Assembly (NCBI GenBank): GCA_903864485.1
Contig: CAIPGD010000087.1
Coordinates: forward strand, 1 to 7,394
Source of the DNA: an uncultured bacterium
GTDB taxonomy: Bacteria > Pseudomonadota > Gammaproteobacteria > Burkholderiales > Burkholderiaceae_E
Direction of reading: 5' to 3'
DNA length: 7,394 nt
The position numbers and the translations under genes were made by a program. The notes under the pieces were generated by a model that worked only from the letters and a program-made list of their open reading frames with translations, was not told the DNA's origin and searched no databases. Numbering within the stretch: the first letter of the stretch is position 1; the number at the start of each line of letters is the position of its first letter. Shown one piece after another: positions 5,378 to 7,394 of this stretch.

Positions 5378-6406
5378 TTATGGGGCGCGCGGTGTGAGTG
5401 AACAAAGCGATTGCGCCATCGCGACGGCTGCCGCAAAGCTGCGCATGTCTGCGCGCCCCTGTCCGGCGATGTCGAACGCCGTGCCGTGGTCTGGGCTCGT
5501 TCGCACGAATGGCAGCCCAATCGTTGCATTGACGCCGGCATCGAGTCCGAGATACTTCACCGGAATCAAGCCGTGGTCATGCGTCATGGCGACGACCACG
5601 TCGAATTCGTGAAAGCCGCGAGCGCGCATGAAGATGGTGTCAGGCGACCAGGGGCCACTCGCATCCAGGCCCAAGTTGCGCGCTTGGCGAATCGCGGGCT
5701 CAATCTGGTCGATTTCTTCGCGTCCGAACAGGCCACCTTCGCCCGCGTGTGGGTTGAGCCCCGCGACAGCAATTCGGGGGGCCGCGATGCCGGCCCGTTG
5801 GAGCGCATGGTGGGTCATCTGGATGGTGTGCAAGACCCGATCCGTGGTGATGGCCAGGATCGCATCGCGCAAGGCCATATGCACGGTCACGAGGACGGTG
5901 CGCAGTTCGTCGTTGGCAAGCATCATCCGCACTTCGGCGACTCCTGCCAGTGCGGCGAGCATCTCAGTGTGCCCCGGGTACGGAATCCCTGCGGCGGCGA
6001 GCGCTTCCTTGTGAATCGGTGCAGTCACCAATGCGCCGACGCGCCCGGCGAGTGCGTCTTGCGCGGCCTTCGTAATCGCGGTGGCTGCGGCAGCTCCCGC
6101 CGCCGCCCTGACCTGCCCTAGTGGTTGGTCGGCAGGCAAGTTTGAGCACGGAATCAGGCGAATGGCGTCGACGCAGAGGCTCGGCTCGCGGCTCCACTGG
6201 ACGTCAAATTTTATGTCGAGCGCCAACCGCCGGGCCTCGCGGTCAAGGATGACCGGGTCGCCGTAAACCCAGTAGTCGCGGCGTCGTGTGAGCGGCTGGG
6301 TGTGGAGGAAGCGCAGCAGGAGCTCGGGGCCAATGCCGGCGGGATCGCCCGCGGTCAGGGCGATTGGCAATGCGGTCGAGAACGGTGTGGCGAGGGAATC
6401 CGTCAT
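5378..6406 (-). CDS. pdxA: 4-hydroxythreonine-4-phosphate dehydrogenase
   Basis: PdxA oxidises 4-phosphohydroxy-L-threonine with NAD to a product that loses CO2 to give 3-amino-1-hydroxyacetone phosphate, the substrate of PdxJ in the DXP-dependent pyridoxal phosphate pathway. The 342-residue protein has TAGDPAGIGPE at 18-28, TAPIHKEAL at 128-136, the substrate-binding GHTE at 145-148, and the three metal-binding histidines expected from E. coli (His166, 211, 266) at His176, His220 (GLNPHAGEGG) and His276, followed by GLPFVRTSPDHGTA. Around His276 the sequence is THDHG where E. coli has YHDQG. I chose ATG 6406 rather than the in-frame ATG at 6478: it gives near-normal length (E. coli 329), and the extra 24 residues are low-complexity and encoded by an 11-bp repeat. 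No Shine-Dalgarno is seen. A PdxA2-like role on another 4-phosphohydroxy acid cannot be excluded. Confidence 0.93.
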   Translation of the reverse strand: MTDSLATPFSTALPIALTAGDPAGIGPELLLRFLHTQPLTRRRDYWVYGDPVILDREARRLALDIKFDVQWSREPSLCVDAIRLIPCSNLPADQPLGQVRAAAGAAAATAITKAAQDALAGRVGALVTAPIHKEALAAAGIPYPGHTEMLAALAGVAEVRMMLANDELRTVLVTVHMALRDAILAITTDRVLHTIQMTHHALQRAGIAAPRIAVAGLNPHAGEGGLFGREEIDQIEPAIRQARNLGLDASGPWSPDTIFMRARGFHEFDVVVAMTHDHGLIPVKYLGLDAGVNATIGLPFVRTSPDHGTAFDIAGQGRADMRSFAAAVAMAQSLCSLTPRAP

Positions 6407-6501
6407 AAACTGGGCGGGAACTGGGCGGGAACTGGGCGGGTTTGGGAACAAGGTGGCAGAATCCCCAGAGTGTCGCATTGTGGAAACTTTTGAGAAAACC
6501 G
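6407..6501. promoter_or_regulatory. Divergent intergenic region, pdxA / gabD
   Basis: The 95 bases between the two start codons must drive both genes. For pdxA a weak candidate promoter on the minus strand is TTTCCA (complement of 6481-6486), 17 bases, then GATTCT (complement of 6458-6463). It would start transcription near 6451, between the two possible pdxA start codons, and put the 11-bp repeats in the leader. For gabD no convincing -35/-10 pair was found; GAGA at 6492-6495 is a weak ribosome binding site. Confidence 0.3.
6408..6440. repeat. Three exact 11-bp tandem repeats before pdxA
   Basis: AACTGGGCGGG occurs three times without mismatch (6408-6418, 6419-6429, 6430-6440), ending one base before the pdxA start codon. 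The 11-base period is about one helical turn, so the copies face the same side of the DNA. It could be a set of protein sites or a slippage product. Confidence 0.92.
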
Positions 6502-7394
6502 ATGACCCTGCACCTTCGAAACTCAGCGCTCCTGCGCACCGACGCGTTCATCCATGGCCGCTGGACATCGGCGGACTCGGGCCAGACCTTTGCGGTCTAC
6601 GATCCAGCCACGGGCGAAGAATTGGCACAGGTTGCAAATTGCGGGCCCGACGAGACGCGTCGGGCCATTGCAGCGGCGGATCAGGCCTTGCCCGCATGGC
6701 GAGCAAAGCCCGCCAAGGAACGCGCAGCGATTTTGCGGCGTTGGCATGACAGCATCATTGCCGCCGCCGACGATCTGGCGCTCCTGATGACCGCAGAGCA
6801 GGGTAAACCCTTGGCCGAAGCGCGCGGGGAGGTGTTGTACGGGGCCTCGTTCATCGAGTGGTTTGCCGAAGAAGCCAAGCGTGCATACGGTGACGTGATT
6901 CCGACCCCGCAGACCGACCGGCGTCTGTTGGTGATCAAACAGCCAATTGGCGTGTGTGCGGCGATTACGCCGTGGAATTTCCCGATCGCCATGATCACTC
7001 GCAAAGTTGCTCCTGCGCTTGCGGTGGGTTGCACGATGGTGGTCAAACCGGCAGAGGCCACGCCATTGTCTGCATTGGCGCTGGCCCAACTGGCCCTTGA
7101 AGCCGGTGTGCCGGAGGGGGTTCTTAATATCGTCACCGGCGCGGCCGAGCAGGCCCCGGGGATCGGACTGGTGCTTTGCGAGAGCCCTTTGGTGCGCCAT
7201 GTCTCATTTACCGGGTCGACCGAAGTCGGCCGCATCTTGTTACGCCAGTGCGCGGACTCGGTCAAAAAAGTCTCGCTCGAACTTGGCGGCAACGCGCCGT
7301 TTATCGTGTTTGATGATGCGGATCTTGACGCGGCGGTCGAAGGAGCGCTCGCCAGCAAGTATCGCAACGCGGGTCAGACCTGTGTTTGCGCGAA
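6502..7394 (+). CDS. gabD: Succinate-semialdehyde dehydrogenase, partial
   Basis: An aldehyde dehydrogenase closely resembling E. coli GabD, which oxidises succinate semialdehyde to succinate at the end of GABA breakdown. The first 297 residues are present; the 3' part, normally to about 480, is beyond the window. Matching blocks include EQGKPLAEARGE, ASFIEWFAEEAKRAYGD, KQPIGVCAAITPWNFP with Asn159, VVKPAEATP with Lys182, SFTGSTEVGR, SLELGGNAPFIVFDDADLD with general base Glu260, and RNAGQTCVCA with catalytic Cys294 and a second Cys296. Glu185 stands where E. coli GabD has Ser (KPAS), a position linked to NAD versus NADP choice. The N-terminal line-up with E. coli supports ATG 6502, although the ribosome binding site is weak. 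Glutarate semialdehyde or a related aldehyde is a possible alternative substrate. No gabT is visible. Confidence 0.94.
   Translation, partial: MTLHLRNSALLRTDAFIHGRWTSADSGQTFAVYDPATGEELAQVANCGPDETRRAIAAADQALPAWRAKPAKERAAILRRWHDSIIAAADDLALLMTAEQGKPLAEARGEVLYGASFIEWFAEEAKRAYGDVIPTPQTDRRLLVIKQPIGVCAAITPWNFPIAMITRKVAPALAVGCTMVVKPAEATPLSALALAQLALEAGVPEGVLNIVTGAAEQAPGIGLVLCESPLVRHVSFTGSTEVGRILLRQCADSVKKVSLELGGNAPFIVFDDADLDAAVEGALASKYRNAGQTCVCA

Noticed and set aside
6442..6462. Sigma-70 promoter for gabD using TTGGGA and CAGAAT
   Set aside because: The spacer is only about 9 bases, too short for a functional pair.
6454..6475. Sigma-54-like promoter (TGGCAGAAT...) upstream of gabD
   Set aside because: The GG is not followed by GC at the required 10-base spacing.
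6407..6478. Longer PdxA starting at ATG 6478
   Set aside because: The added 24 residues are low-complexity and partly encoded by the 11-bp repeat. The shorter protein fits the family length, and a weak promoter candidate would start transcription inside the extension.
6523..7367. Long minus-strand open frames opposite gabD (225 and 228 codons)
   Set aside because: They are shadows of a GC-rich coding sequence with an unmistakable aldehyde dehydrogenase on the plus strand; no recognisable domains.
1..7394. Search for mobile elements, CRISPR, tRNA/rRNA, riboswitch, defence or phage genes
   Set aside because: No transposase, terminal inverted repeats, regularly spaced repeats, tRNA-like clover pattern or defence domains were seen. 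The repeats present are short contiguous units without spacers.

Overview
The window looks like ordinary chromosomal, housekeeping DNA from a GC-rich proteobacterium, probably gamma- or betaproteobacterial. That rests on the gene set (GTP-type PEP carboxykinase, PdxA, low-specificity threonine aldolase, an E. coli-like GabD, a YiiM-type MOSC protein) and on G/C-rich codon use; no species can be named. Coding density is very high: eight genes, no gap above 100 bases, and no RNA gene, insertion sequence, CRISPR array, phage gene or defence module that I can see.

Left block (1-1559, minus strand, read right to left): a YiiM-like MOSC protein, a 58-residue hydrophobic protein only 4 bases behind it, and an unrecognised protein whose start lies in the window but whose 3' end runs off the left edge. 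The spacing suggests one transcript. The last gene has its start codon inside a perfect 8-bp hairpin.

Centre (1650-3617, plus strand): pckG, GTP-dependent phosphoenolpyruvate carboxykinase, the gluconeogenic step from oxaloacetate to PEP. It has a good ribosome binding site and an N-terminal extension. It converges on the next block with a 4-base tail-to-tail overlap.

Right-centre block (3614-6406, minus strand): pdxA, then ltaE, then a DUF4262 protein, with gaps of 57 and 24 bases, probably one operon. PdxA acts in pyridoxal phosphate synthesis. LtaE is a PLP enzyme that can make or cleave 4-hydroxythreonine, the unphosphorylated form of the PdxA substrate, so the pairing may be metabolic. 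The DUF4262 gene contains a terminator-like hairpin with six Us and an in-frame 12-bp tandem repeat.

Right edge (6502-7394, plus strand): a gabD-type succinate-semialdehyde dehydrogenase, divergent from pdxA and cut by the window end just after its catalytic cysteine.

I do not see a clearly new biological system. The most distinctive feature is a series of short tandem repeats, usually three copies, each with a different unit, at gene junctions and inside family-atypical insertions or extensions. The other leads are the pdxA-ltaE pairing, the start-codon hairpin, the intragenic terminator-like element, and a glutamate in GabD at a position linked to cofactor choice.
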